Source: Pseudomonadota bacterium (GTDB taxonomy: Bacteria > Pseudomonadota > Gammaproteobacteria > Arenicellales > UBA868). Taken from it: a stretch of 12,567 nt of DNA. Position numbers and translations under genes: made by a program. The stretch spans positions 1 to 12,567 of the forward strand of contig JABJIU010000192.1 in assembly GCA_018661145.1 (NCBI GenBank). The letters run 5' to 3'. The notes under the pieces were generated by a model that worked only from the letters and a program-made list of their open reading frames with translations, was not told the origin of the DNA and did not search any database. Shown here in pieces: positions 1 to 7,077 of this stretch. Every line of letters starts with the position of its first letter. Within the stretch, counting starts at the first letter, position 1.

Positions 1-1806
1 AAGGCCCGGTTGCTAGAGAAGATCGCCCAACTTGTACGTGATAAGAAGCTCAGCGGGATCTCCGGTCTGCGTGATGAGTCTGATAAGTCCGGGATGCGTA
101 TGGTGATCGAGCTCAAGAGAGGCGAGAACCATGAGGTTATTCTTAATAATCTTTACCAGCACACGCAGATGCAGACAGTGTTCGGTATTAACCTGGTTGC
201 ATTGCGAAATAACCAGCCCCGACTGTTTACACTCCTGGAGCTTCTCGAGGACTTTATTCGCCACCGAAGAGAGGTGGTCACCCGCAGGACGCTATTCGAT
301 CTGAAGAAGGCGCGTGCTCGAGCTCATTTGCTCGAGGGACTAGCTGTCGCACTGGGAAACATTGACCCGGTAATTGCGCTGATTAAAAAGGCGTCGAATC
401 CAGCGGAGGCGCGAGCCGGGCTGTTGGCGCAAGCCTGGGAATCGGCCGTAGTGGCTCGCATGCTGGAGGCGTCTGATCTGGAGGAGGGTGCGCTCGGAGA
501 GACGGAGCCGGGTTGTGGCCAGGGCGATGACGGTTATCGTCTGTCAGCCATCCAGGCACAGGCGATTCTCGATCTTCGATTGCATAGACTCACCGGCCTT
601 GAGCAGGAAAAAATCCGGAACGAGTATCTGGAAGTGCTGGACCGGATTCGCGAGTATCTCCTTGTCCTTGGGGACCCCGACAGGCTAATGAAAGTGATCC
701 GGGACGAGTTGCTTGCGATCCGGGATCAATACGGGGATGGTCGTCGCACTGAAATCATTGAACGCCACGAAGATCTTGAAAACGAAGACCTGATTACGCC
801 AGAGGATATGGTGGTCACGCTCTCGCATGAAGGTTACGCGAAGTCGCAACCAGTCACGGATTACCAGGCGCAACGACGCGGGGGAAAGGGTCGAGTTGCA
901 ACGCGTACGAAGGAGGAAGATTTTGTTAAGACGGTGTTTGTGGCGAACACCCACGATACCGTTATGTGCTTCTCTAATCTTGGGAAGGTTTATTGGTTGA
1001 AGGTCTATCAACTGCCCCACGCGGGTCGTCAGGCGCGCGGGAAGCCGCTGGTTAATCTACTGCCGTTGGGAGAAGGCGAAAGGGTCACTGCTGTGCTCCC
1101 TTTGATCGCAGGAAACACGGGTCGTTATGTCTGCATGGTCACGCGAGGCGGTGTTATCAAGAAGTGCCTCTTAGACAACTTCTCCCGCCCACGCTCCGTG
1201 GGTCTGATTGCCGTCAATCTTGTCGACGACGATGAACTGGTGGAGGTTTGTCTCACCGACGGTAATGCCGACGTTCTGATCTTCAGTTCTGCGGGCAAGG
1301 CGATCCGCTTTTCCGAAAAACAGGTGAGACCGATGGGTCGAAGCGCGCGGGGTGTTCGAGCACTTAATCTGAAGGCAGGCCAGTCTGTCATCGCGATGCT
1401 GATTTGCACCGTAGATCGGCAGGGAGGTAAAGTGTTGGTCGCTACCGAGAACGGCTACGGGAAGAGGACCGATTTTGGCGAATTTCCAGCCAAGAATCGG
1501 GGTGGTCAGGGCGTTATCGCAATTAAGGTTAACGGTCGAAACGGCCGGGTAGTCGGCGCGAAGGAAGTCGACAGCGACGACGAGTTAATGCTGATTACGG
1601 GCGGGGGTCACTTGGTGCGCATTCGCGCAGGCGAGATACCGACCGTCGGGCGCAATACTCAGGGCGTCCGGTTAATACGGCTTGGGGACCAGGAGGGCCT
1701 GGTCAGTCTTGGGAAGGTCGTCGAGGCTGTTGGGGGTGGGGCAGAGGATGATGAATTCAGCGAAACAGTAAAGAATGAGGCGAACGACGGGGTCGACGAG
1801 GCTTAG
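1..1806 (+). CDS. gyrA: DNA gyrase subunit A, C-terminal part (5' end outside window)
   Basis: GyrA is the breakage-reunion subunit of DNA gyrase (GyrA2GyrB2), which introduces negative supercoils. The frame is open from base 1, so the gene enters from the left; about 270 N-terminal residues, including the active-site tyrosine and quinolone-resistance region, are missing. What remains is the end of the tower and coiled-coil (FIRHRREVVTRRT, AQAILDLRLHRLTGLE) and the C-terminal DNA-wrapping beta-pinwheel. The GyrA box QRRGGKG, diagnostic for gyrase rather than topoisomerase IV, is at 871-891. Six blade repeats can be followed, starting near SHEGYAK, SNLGKVY, TRGGVIK, SSAGKAI, TENGYGK and TGGGHLV. 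The last 25 or so residues form an acidic tail (EDDEFSE...DGVDEA), as in other gammaproteobacterial GyrA. No terminator follows, so some transcription may continue into pheA. Identification is secure. Confidence 0.97.
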   Translation, partial: KARLLEKIAQLVRDKKLSGISGLRDESDKSGMRMVIELKRGENHEVILNNLYQHTQMQTVFGINLVALRNNQPRLFTLLELLEDFIRHRREVVTRRTLFDLKKARARAHLLEGLAVALGNIDPVIALIKKASNPAEARAGLLAQAWESAVVARMLEASDLEEGALGETEPGCGQGDDGYRLSAIQAQAILDLRLHRLTGLEQEKIRNEYLEVLDRIREYLLVLGDPDRLMKVIRDELLAIRDQYGDGRRTEIIERHEDLENEDLITPEDMVVTLSHEGYAKSQPVTDYQAQRRGGKGRVATRTKEEDFVKTVFVANTHDTVMCFSNLGKVYWLKVYQLPHAGRQARGKPLVNLLPLGEGERVTAVLPLIAGNTGRYVCMVTRGGVIKKCLLDNFSRPRSVGLIAVNLVDDDELVEVCLTDGNADVLIFSSAGKAIRFSEKQVRPMGRSARGVRALNLKAGQSVIAMLICTVDRQGGKVLVATENGYGKRTDFGEFPAKNRGGQGVIAIKVNGRNGRVVGAKEVDSDDELMLITGGGHLVRIRAGEIPTVGRNTQGVRLIRLGDQEGLVSLGKVVEAVGGGAEDDEFSETVKNEANDGVDEA

Positions 1807-1890
1807 CAGGCCTCGAGGTCTGGGAAGAGACGGGCGGCCCCATACGCGCTTACCTCGGAAATAACCTCAATACTGCGTACCGTTTAGATC
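1807..1890 (+). other. gyrA-pheA intergenic gap where serC is usually found
   Basis: These 84 nt separate gyrA from pheA. In Pseudomonas-type supraoperons serC (phosphoserine aminotransferase) lies here; no remnant of it is visible. A CCTCGAGG palindrome occurs near 1811-1818, but there is no stem-loop followed by a T-run. I see no convincing sigma70 promoter, no Phe-codon-rich leader peptide and no clear Shine-Dalgarno before the pheA ATG. Confidence 0.6.
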
Positions 1891-2964
1891 ATGTCTAAGG
1901 AAAATAATCTCGAAAGTCTGCGGCGTCGCATCGACGAGATCGACCTTAAGTTGCTCGAGCTTATCAACGAGCGTGTCAGGACTGCGGGGGAAATCGGTGC
2001 GGACAAGGCGTCACGGGGGGAAGGGGTCTATCGGCCCGAGCGTGAGGCGCAGGTCTTCAGGCGGCTGATTGATCGCAACGTTGGCCCAATCGACGATGAC
2101 GCTGTTAGAGCAATTTTCGGAGAGGTTATCTCTTGCGCGCGTAGTGCCGAAGCGCCTGTGCGGGTAGCCGCTCTCGGGCCGCGGGGCACATTCAGCGAAC
2201 AGGCAGCCCATAAAGTATTCGGCAGGCAGATCACGCTGCTGGAGGCCGCCAACATAAGAGAAGTGTTCCGCCTTACAGAATCTGGTGACGCCCAGTTTGG
2301 TGTGGTGCCGGTTGAGAATTCAACCGAGGGAGGGGTCAATGCAACCCTCGATCTACTTGTGGAGACGACCCTTCAGGTTTGCAATGAGGTGGAATTACGC
2401 GTCACCCATTGCCTGTTGGCCAGCGCGAACAGTCATGCTCCCAGGGAAATTGCAGGCCACGAACAGGCGCTTGCACAATGTCGAAATTGGCTGGCGACAC
2501 ACTACGCCGGCGTACCGTTGCTGCCAAAGTCCAGTACGGCTGAAGCAGCCCGCGCTGCAGCGGCTGACCCGGAGGTGATGGCGATTGCCTCCCCGCAAGC
2601 CGCCACGCTTTACGGACTTGAGGTTCGGGCTCGCGATATTGCGGATGTTCCGGGGAACACGACACGTTTTCAGGTGCTTTCTACGGCTTCGCCTCCACCG
2701 AGCGGTAGCGACAAGACGAGTGTGGTGACCGCGACGTCGAATGATGCGGGATCATTGCTCCAACTCCTGGGGCCATTAGCGAGGGCCGGGATCAGCATGA
2801 CCCGGATCGAATCTCGCCCCACGCGCACGGGTCTTTGGAAGTATGTGTTTTTCATCGATCTCGAGGGTCATGTTGCAGATCCTAAGGTTGCGGATGCACT
2901 GAAGGAAATTGACGGCGCTTCGGCTTTTTTGCGCATCCTGGGCTCCTACCCCCGGGCCCTGTAG
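1891..2964 (+). CDS. pheA: Bifunctional chorismate mutase / prephenate dehydratase (P-protein)
   Basis: This 357-residue cytoplasmic enzyme converts chorismate to prephenate and then to phenylpyruvate, the committed steps to phenylalanine. An AroQ-type chorismate mutase domain covers about residues 1-90; R11, R28, K39, R51 and E52 fall at the positions of the E. coli catalytic residues. Prephenate dehydratase covers about 92-270, with ALGPRGTFSEQAA at its start, PVENSTEGG in the middle and the catalytic-site motif NTTRF near its end. A C-terminal ACT domain (about 275-355) carries ESRPTRTGLW, the ESRP motif of the phenylalanine feedback site, so the enzyme should be inhibited by phenylalanine. 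Length fits the family (Pseudomonas and E. coli forms are about 365-386 residues). The ATG lacks a clear Shine-Dalgarno, but the chorismate mutase alignment from residue 7 supports it. hisC follows after 5 nt. Confidence 0.96.
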   Translation: MSKENNLESLRRRIDEIDLKLLELINERVRTAGEIGADKASRGEGVYRPEREAQVFRRLIDRNVGPIDDDAVRAIFGEVISCARSAEAPVRVAALGPRGTFSEQAAHKVFGRQITLLEAANIREVFRLTESGDAQFGVVPVENSTEGGVNATLDLLVETTLQVCNEVELRVTHCLLASANSHAPREIAGHEQALAQCRNWLATHYAGVPLLPKSSTAEAARAAAADPEVMAIASPQAATLYGLEVRARDIADVPGNTTRFQVLSTASPPPSGSDKTSVVTATSNDAGSLLQLLGPLARAGISMTRIESRPTRTGLWKYVFFIDLEGHVADPKVADALKEIDGASAFLRILGSYPRAL

Positions 2965-2969
2965 TCAAG

Positions 2970-4082
2970 ATGTCTGCCATTGATCAGTTGCTCGCGAGTG
3001 GTGTACGTGGGCTTCAACCATATCAACCGGGCAAACCTGCGGAGGCGCTGGAGCGCGAGCTCGGCATCACCAACATCATCAAGTTGGCGTCAAATGAAAA
3101 CCCGCACGGCCCAAGCCCTGTGGTAGCTGCCGCGATCACTGATGTACTTTCAGGCCTCTCCCGGTATCCGGACGGATCTGGCTATTCATTGAAACAGGCG
3201 TTATCAGAACGACTGGGGGTCGGCAAAAGTCAGATTACGCTGGGCAATGGTTCCAACGATGTACTGGATCTTGTTACTCGCGCCTTTGTTGATCCCGGCC
3301 AGCAAGTAGTGGTTGCGGAGCACGCATTCGCGGTCTACTCGCTTTCCGCTAAAAGCGTCAACGCGCAGTTGATCGTGGTTCCTGCGCGCGACTTTGGTCA
3401 CGATCTTGATGCGATGGCGGCTGCGGTAACCCCCTCTACCCGAGTCGTGTTTGTCGCGAACCCGAACAATCCTACGGGCACCTATCAGGACAGTGCTTCT
3501 GTGGAAGAATTCCTGGAGGTGTTGCCAACCACCGTGGTGACAGTAGTTGACGAGGCATACTTTGAATACGTCAAAGACAGGAATTACCCGGACGGCGTCG
3601 AGCTCCTTCCACGCTTTCCCAATCTCATTGTCGTACGCACGTTTTCAAAGGCGTATGGGTTGGCAGGGCTCAGAGTGGGGTATGCCATGGCCTCAGACCA
3701 GATCACGGAGGCGCTGAACCGGGTTCGCCATCCTTTCAATGTTAACTCTCTCGCACTGGTTGCGGCGGAGGCGGCACTCAACGACGAGAGTTTCGTTGTT
3801 GAGTGCGTTTATGAGAACCAAAGAGGTTTGAAACAACTTGAATCCGGATTCGCTGAGCTTGATCTTGAGTGGATTCCATCGGTGGCGAACTTTATCTGTG
3901 TTCGTGTCGGAGCAAACGCGACAAAGATTTTCGACTCGATGCTCCGGCAGGGCGTTATCGTCCGCCCAGTAGCGAACTATGGACTCACTGAGCATCTTCG
4001 AATCAGCGTTGGATTGGATCAAGAAAACCGGCGGGCACTCCACGCATTGAAGATCGCCCTTCGCGAACGCGTCAGCACCTGA
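2970..4082 (+). CDS. hisC: Histidinol-phosphate / aromatic aminotransferase, PLP-dependent
   Basis: This 370-residue class I/II aminotransferase belongs to the HisC family. It transaminates imidazole-acetol phosphate with glutamate in histidine synthesis; many family members also act on phenylpyruvate and 4-hydroxyphenylpyruvate. Visible features are the N-terminal LASNENPHGPS segment, NPNNPTGT, DEAYFEY with the PLP-contacting Asp and Tyr, the PLP-binding lysine K227 in TFSKAYGLAGLRVGY, and the substrate-carboxylate arginine in EHLRISVG near the C-terminus. It lies 5 nt after pheA and 4 nt before tyrA, in the place of the 'hisC2' paralogue of Pseudomonas supraoperons. An aromatic aminotransferase role, possibly in addition to histidine synthesis, is therefore inferred from context. 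Whether it is the only hisC cannot be seen here. No Shine-Dalgarno is evident, so translation is probably coupled to pheA. Confidence 0.94.
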   Translation: MSAIDQLLASGVRGLQPYQPGKPAEALERELGITNIIKLASNENPHGPSPVVAAAITDVLSGLSRYPDGSGYSLKQALSERLGVGKSQITLGNGSNDVLDLVTRAFVDPGQQVVVAEHAFAVYSLSAKSVNAQLIVVPARDFGHDLDAMAAAVTPSTRVVFVANPNNPTGTYQDSASVEEFLEVLPTTVVTVVDEAYFEYVKDRNYPDGVELLPRFPNLIVVRTFSKAYGLAGLRVGYAMASDQITEALNRVRHPFNVNSLALVAAEAALNDESFVVECVYENQRGLKQLESGFAELDLEWIPSVANFICVRVGANATKIFDSMLRQGVIVRPVANYGLTEHLRISVGLDQENRRALHALKIALRERVST

Positions 4083-4086
4083 TTCC

Positions 4087-4992
4087 ATGCCTCGGGAAGG
4101 CCAATTTGTGGACACCCTGACGGTGATCGGGGTCGGCCTCATTGGCGGATCGCTCGCCGGTGCGCTGAAGGAGCGCGGGGCCGTAGGATGCGTTGTCGGC
4201 TGCGGAAGAAGTACCGAGAATCTGGAGGCTGCGGCGCAACGTGGACTAATCGATCGGTATACGACCGACCCGATTGCAGCGGTTGCCGAAGCAGACCTGG
4301 TGTTGCTCGCGACTCCGGTCAATGCCTTAATTCAGACTTTACCGACCCTAGCAAAGCATGTACGACCGGATGCCATCATCACGGACGCCGGAAGCGTCAA
4401 ATGCGAGGTGATTAATGCTGCAAGGACCACTTTAGGCGAAATATTCGAAAGGTTTGTACCGGGGCACCCGATCGCCGGTCGGGAAAAGAGCGGGTCCCAG
4501 GCGGCGGTGACAGATCTTTTTCGCGACCACTGGGTTGTGTTGACTCCACTGGAAGATACCGACCCCACGGCGCTAGCGCTGGTAAGAAAGATGTGGGAGC
4601 AAGTAGGGTCCAGGGTTCGTCTGATGGATCCCGCTTCGCACGACGAGATTCTCGGGATGACCAGTCATCTCCCGCACGCAGTCGCCTATGCACTGGTCGC
4701 GCAATTGGGTGACCAGCAGCGAAACGACGAGTATGCATCCATGACCGCGGGTGGTTTTTTGGATATTACCCGGGTAGCGTCCAGTGACCCCGCGATGTGG
4801 CGCGACATCTTTTTACACAACGGGGAAACCACTGCAGATCTTATCCGGGAGCACCGAAAAGTGCTTGAGCGGCTAGAGACCCTCATTCGGGAGGGGAATG
4901 CCGAAGGCCTGCAGGAATGGTTCGAGTCGGCGAAGTCCCTTCGTTCGAGCCTCGAAAATGCCAAGGAACATCAGCGGTCAAATCCGAAATGA
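4087..4992 (+). CDS. tyrA: Prephenate (cyclohexadienyl) dehydrogenase
   Basis: TyrA oxidatively decarboxylates prephenate to 4-hydroxyphenylpyruvate (or arogenate to tyrosine) with NAD(P)+. The 301-residue protein has the N-terminal Rossmann motif GVGLIGGS at residues 15-22. It also has the prephenate-site motif GHPIAGREKSG with H127, and a helical dimerisation domain with SHLPHAVA (H194, H197). It has no chorismate mutase or ACT domain, so it is monofunctional and lacks the E. coli T-protein arrangement. After the second beta strand the sequence is GCGRSTENL, with no obvious acidic residue of the NAD-specific type, so cofactor preference is open. The gene begins 4 nt after hisC and its TGA overlaps the aroA ATG (ATGA, 4989-4992). 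In Pseudomonas tyrA and aroA are fused; here they are separate. Confidence 0.95.
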   Translation: MPREGQFVDTLTVIGVGLIGGSLAGALKERGAVGCVVGCGRSTENLEAAAQRGLIDRYTTDPIAAVAEADLVLLATPVNALIQTLPTLAKHVRPDAIITDAGSVKCEVINAARTTLGEIFERFVPGHPIAGREKSGSQAAVTDLFRDHWVVLTPLEDTDPTALALVRKMWEQVGSRVRLMDPASHDEILGMTSHLPHAVAYALVAQLGDQQRNDEYASMTAGGFLDITRVASSDPAMWRDIFLHNGETTADLIREHRKVLERLETLIREGNAEGLQEWFESAKSLRSSLENAKEHQRSNPK

Positions 4993-6290
4993 GCAGTGTT
5001 ATTTCGGGACCAGGGGAACCACTCCGTGGCGTTGCCAAGGTGCCCCCGGATAAGTCAATTAGCCATCGTTCGGTGATATTTGGGGCAATCGCGGACGGGG
5101 TGACCACGGTTTCAAACCTCCTAGAGGGTGAAGACGTCCTTGCCACCATCGCTGCTTTTCGAAGCATGGGCGTGACTATCGAAGGGCCAGATGCAGGCAA
5201 CGTGATAATTAACGGGGTCGGGAGAAATGGCCTCGAGGCGGCGGGCTGCGCATTAAATCTTGGAAATTCAGGCACCTCGATGAGGTTATTGTCCGGGCTT
5301 CTGGCGGGGCAAACCTTCGGCAGCCGACTCACTGGTGACGCGTCGTTGCAACGTCGGCCGATGACTCGAGTGGTCGATCCATTGACCAAGATGGGGGCCC
5401 GGATAGACGCGGTCGATGGCCTTCCACCTCTAGATATCCAGGGTCCTGCCGACCTCCATGCTATCGAGTACCGTTTGCCAATGGCGAGTGCCCAGGTTAA
5501 GTCCGCACTATTACTTGCGGGGTTGTACGCGTCGGGTCGGACCACCGTCATTGAGCCTACGCAGACGCGTGATCACACGGAACGTATGCTGGCGGGCTTT
5601 GCCGGCGCTACCTGGGCGCCCGCCGCCCCGCTGAAAATTGATTCGCAGGTCGTATTGTCGGGACAAGTTCTGGCCATCCCGGGCGACATCTCGTCTGCTG
5701 CATTTTTGCTAGTCGCTGCCACGCTTCGCCAGAATAGCGACGTACTGCTGCCTGGTGTCGGCGTCAACCCAACCCGTTCGGCAGTATTGGAAATTCTTAG
5801 GTTGATGGGTGCAGATATTGAAATTTCCCAAGAGCGCCAGGAGTCGAGCGAACTGGTCTGTGATATCCGAGTTCGCTCTGCCGCGCTGCAGGGAATCGAT
5901 GTTCCACCTGAGTTTGTAGCTAACGCGATAGATGAATTTCCGGTCATTGCTATAGCCGCAGCAGGGGCATCAGGCATCACTCGAATCCGGGCCGCATCTG
6001 AACTACGAGTCAAGGAGTCCGACAGGATAGCAGCGATGGTTCAGGGGCTGACTCAGCTCGGAATCGAGACCGTCGAGTATCCGGACGGAATGGATATTCG
6101 GGGTGGGCACTTTACTTCTGGTTCGGTCGATAGCTTCGGAGATCATCGTATTGCAATGGCTTTTGCCATGGCCGGTTGTATTGCCGCTGGCCCGGTTGAG
6201 ATCTCCGACGCGAACAATGTCCGAACCTCGTTTCCAAATTTCGTGTCATTGATGAACTCGGTGGGCCTCAATCTAGAGGAATGTCCGTGA
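4989..6290 (+). CDS. aroA: 5-enolpyruvylshikimate-3-phosphate synthase (EPSPS)
   Basis: AroA transfers enolpyruvyl from phosphoenolpyruvate to shikimate 3-phosphate, the sixth step of the shikimate pathway. The chosen ATG overlaps the tyrA stop and gives 433 residues, close to E. coli (427); the frame stays open 72 nt further upstream with an ATG at 4917, but that part is not EPSPS-like. Motifs in order are PDKSISHR (K22, substrate binding), LGNSGTSMRLL (PEP site), GDASLQRRPM, SAQVKSALLL, RDHTERM, NPTRS, DEFPVIAIAA and LRVKESDR (catalytic Asp/Glu), and GDHRIAM. The loop is GNSGTS-MRLL rather than the class I GNAGTA-MRPL. Together with SAQxK, RxHxE and NxTR it looks class II-like, but the glycine whose change to alanine gives glyphosate tolerance is retained. 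The stop lies inside the cmk start region. Confidence 0.96.
   Translation: MSSVISGPGEPLRGVAKVPPDKSISHRSVIFGAIADGVTTVSNLLEGEDVLATIAAFRSMGVTIEGPDAGNVIINGVGRNGLEAAGCALNLGNSGTSMRLLSGLLAGQTFGSRLTGDASLQRRPMTRVVDPLTKMGARIDAVDGLPPLDIQGPADLHAIEYRLPMASAQVKSALLLAGLYASGRTTVIEPTQTRDHTERMLAGFAGATWAPAAPLKIDSQVVLSGQVLAIPGDISSAAFLLVAATLRQNSDVLLPGVGVNPTRSAVLEILRLMGADIEISQERQESSELVCDIRVRSAALQGIDVPPEFVANAIDEFPVIAIAAAGASGITRIRAASELRVKESDRIAAMVQGLTQLGIETVEYPDGMDIRGGHFTSGSVDSFGDHRIAMAFAMAGCIAAGPVEISDANNVRTSFPNFVSLMNSVGLNLEECP
6276..6280 (+). promoter_or_regulatory. Ribosome binding site that bears on the cmk start
   Basis: GAGGA at the very end of aroA abuts the ATG at 6281 (zero spacing) but lies 6 nt before the GTG at 6287, the usual spacing. 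That GTG would overlap the aroA stop as GTGA. The cmk start may therefore be GTG 6287 rather than ATG 6281. Confidence 0.5.
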
Positions 6291-6997
6291 GAGTGCCCGC
6301 CGACCTAACGGTGCCGGTTCTGGCGATTGACGGACCGAGTGGTACCGGCAAGGGCACGATCGCGGGCCAGGTCGCCAAACACCTCGGATGGCACACCCTC
6401 GACAGCGGAGCTCTGTATCGCGCCATAGCGTTTCTCGCGGTTGAGAACAGGATCGGTCCAGGTGACACCGACGGACTTGAGGCGCTTGCCAAGTCAAGTG
6501 TCGTTGAGTTTGCGGTGACGCTAGATGGGGTGAATATACTGGTCGATAACCGCAATATCACGGACGAGGTGCGTAGCGAGGCCGGGGGAAAGAACGCGTC
6601 GATTTACGCAAAGATTCCTGTGGTCCGAGAAGCGTTACTGTATAGGCAGCAAGCGATGCGGACCGCTCCAGGCCTGGTCGCTGACGGGCGTGATATGGGC
6701 ACCGTCGTCTTCCCGGACGCCTTTCTGAAGGTATTCCTCGAGGCATCAGCAACTGTTAGAGCGCAAAGACGCCATAAGCAGTTGAGGGGAAAGGGTTTTG
6801 ATGTTAAATTGCGCGCCCTTGAGCGGGAGATCGCGGAGCGCGACGAACAGGACCGGAACAGGACGGTATCACCACTTGTGCCGGCTGCTGACGCAATTGT
6901 GCTCGACACGTCTGAGAAGGATATCGCCCAGGTGTTTACGGATGTAATGCAACTGGTCGACGAACGCTTGGCGTCGAAAGAGGTCTCCCTTACTTAG
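6281..6997 (+). CDS. cmk: Cytidylate (CMP/dCMP) kinase
   Basis: Cmk phosphorylates CMP and dCMP with ATP to keep the pyrimidine nucleotide pool. The protein (238 residues from ATG 6281) starts with the P-loop IDGPSGTGKGT at residues 16-26. It continues with the nucleoside-binding motif DSGALYR, DGRDMGTVVFPDA, and the lid region LEASATVRAQRRHKQL. Length is normal for the family (about 225-235). The gene overlaps aroA by 10 nt if ATG 6281 is used. The Shine-Dalgarno spacing favours GTG 6287, which would shorten the protein by two residues; either leaves the P-loop intact. cmk next to rpsA is an ancient and widespread pairing. The rpsA leader follows the cmk TAG directly. Confidence 0.95.
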   Translation: MSVRVPADLTVPVLAIDGPSGTGKGTIAGQVAKHLGWHTLDSGALYRAIAFLAVENRIGPGDTDGLEALAKSSVVEFAVTLDGVNILVDNRNITDEVRSEAGGKNASIYAKIPVVREALLYRQQAMRTAPGLVADGRDMGTVVFPDAFLKVFLEASATVRAQRRHKQLRGKGFDVKLRALEREIAERDEQDRNRTVSPLVPAADAIVLDTSEKDIAQVFTDVMQLVDERLASKEVSLT

Positions 6998-7008
6998 GAA
7001 GAATTGGT

Positions 7009-7027
7009 GACTGGCCCAGAGCCAGTC
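7009..7027 (+). promoter_or_regulatory. Hairpin in the rpsA leader, candidate S1 autoregulatory element
   Basis: GACTGGC at 7009-7015 and GCCAGTC at 7021-7027 form a perfect 7-bp stem around the 5-nt loop CCAGA; a T-G pair (7008/7028) can extend it. It lies in the gap after cmk, about 50 nt before the preferred rpsA ATG, and no T-run follows, so it is not a terminator. The rpsA start has no clear Shine-Dalgarno. In E. coli the rpsA leader also lacks a canonical one, folds into hairpins and is repressed by S1. The regulatory role is inferred by analogy. Confidence 0.5.
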
Positions 7028-7077
7028 GAAATCCACCTTTAACCATGCCGCGTGCAGTTGCAGCGGCCCCGCAAAAA

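Noticed and set aside
1807..1890. Attenuator or leader peptide for pheA
   Set aside because: No short open frame with phenylalanine codons and no terminator hairpin with a T-run are present.
3693..4322. Long minus-strand open frame (209 codons) opposite hisC and tyrA
   Set aside because: It lies antisense to two genes with clear family motifs, and its translation is serine/arginine/proline-rich without any recognisable domain. It is a codon-bias shadow.
4940..4992. Programmed -1 frameshift that would make a TyrA-AroA fusion
   Set aside because: The end of tyrA has no slippery heptamer in the right phase and no obvious following stem-loop; the ATGA overlap explains the junction.
7045..7077. 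Upstream in-frame ATG for rpsA
   Set aside because: It would add 11 residues not found in S1 proteins and has no Shine-Dalgarno; starting at 7078 gives the exact family N-terminus and length.
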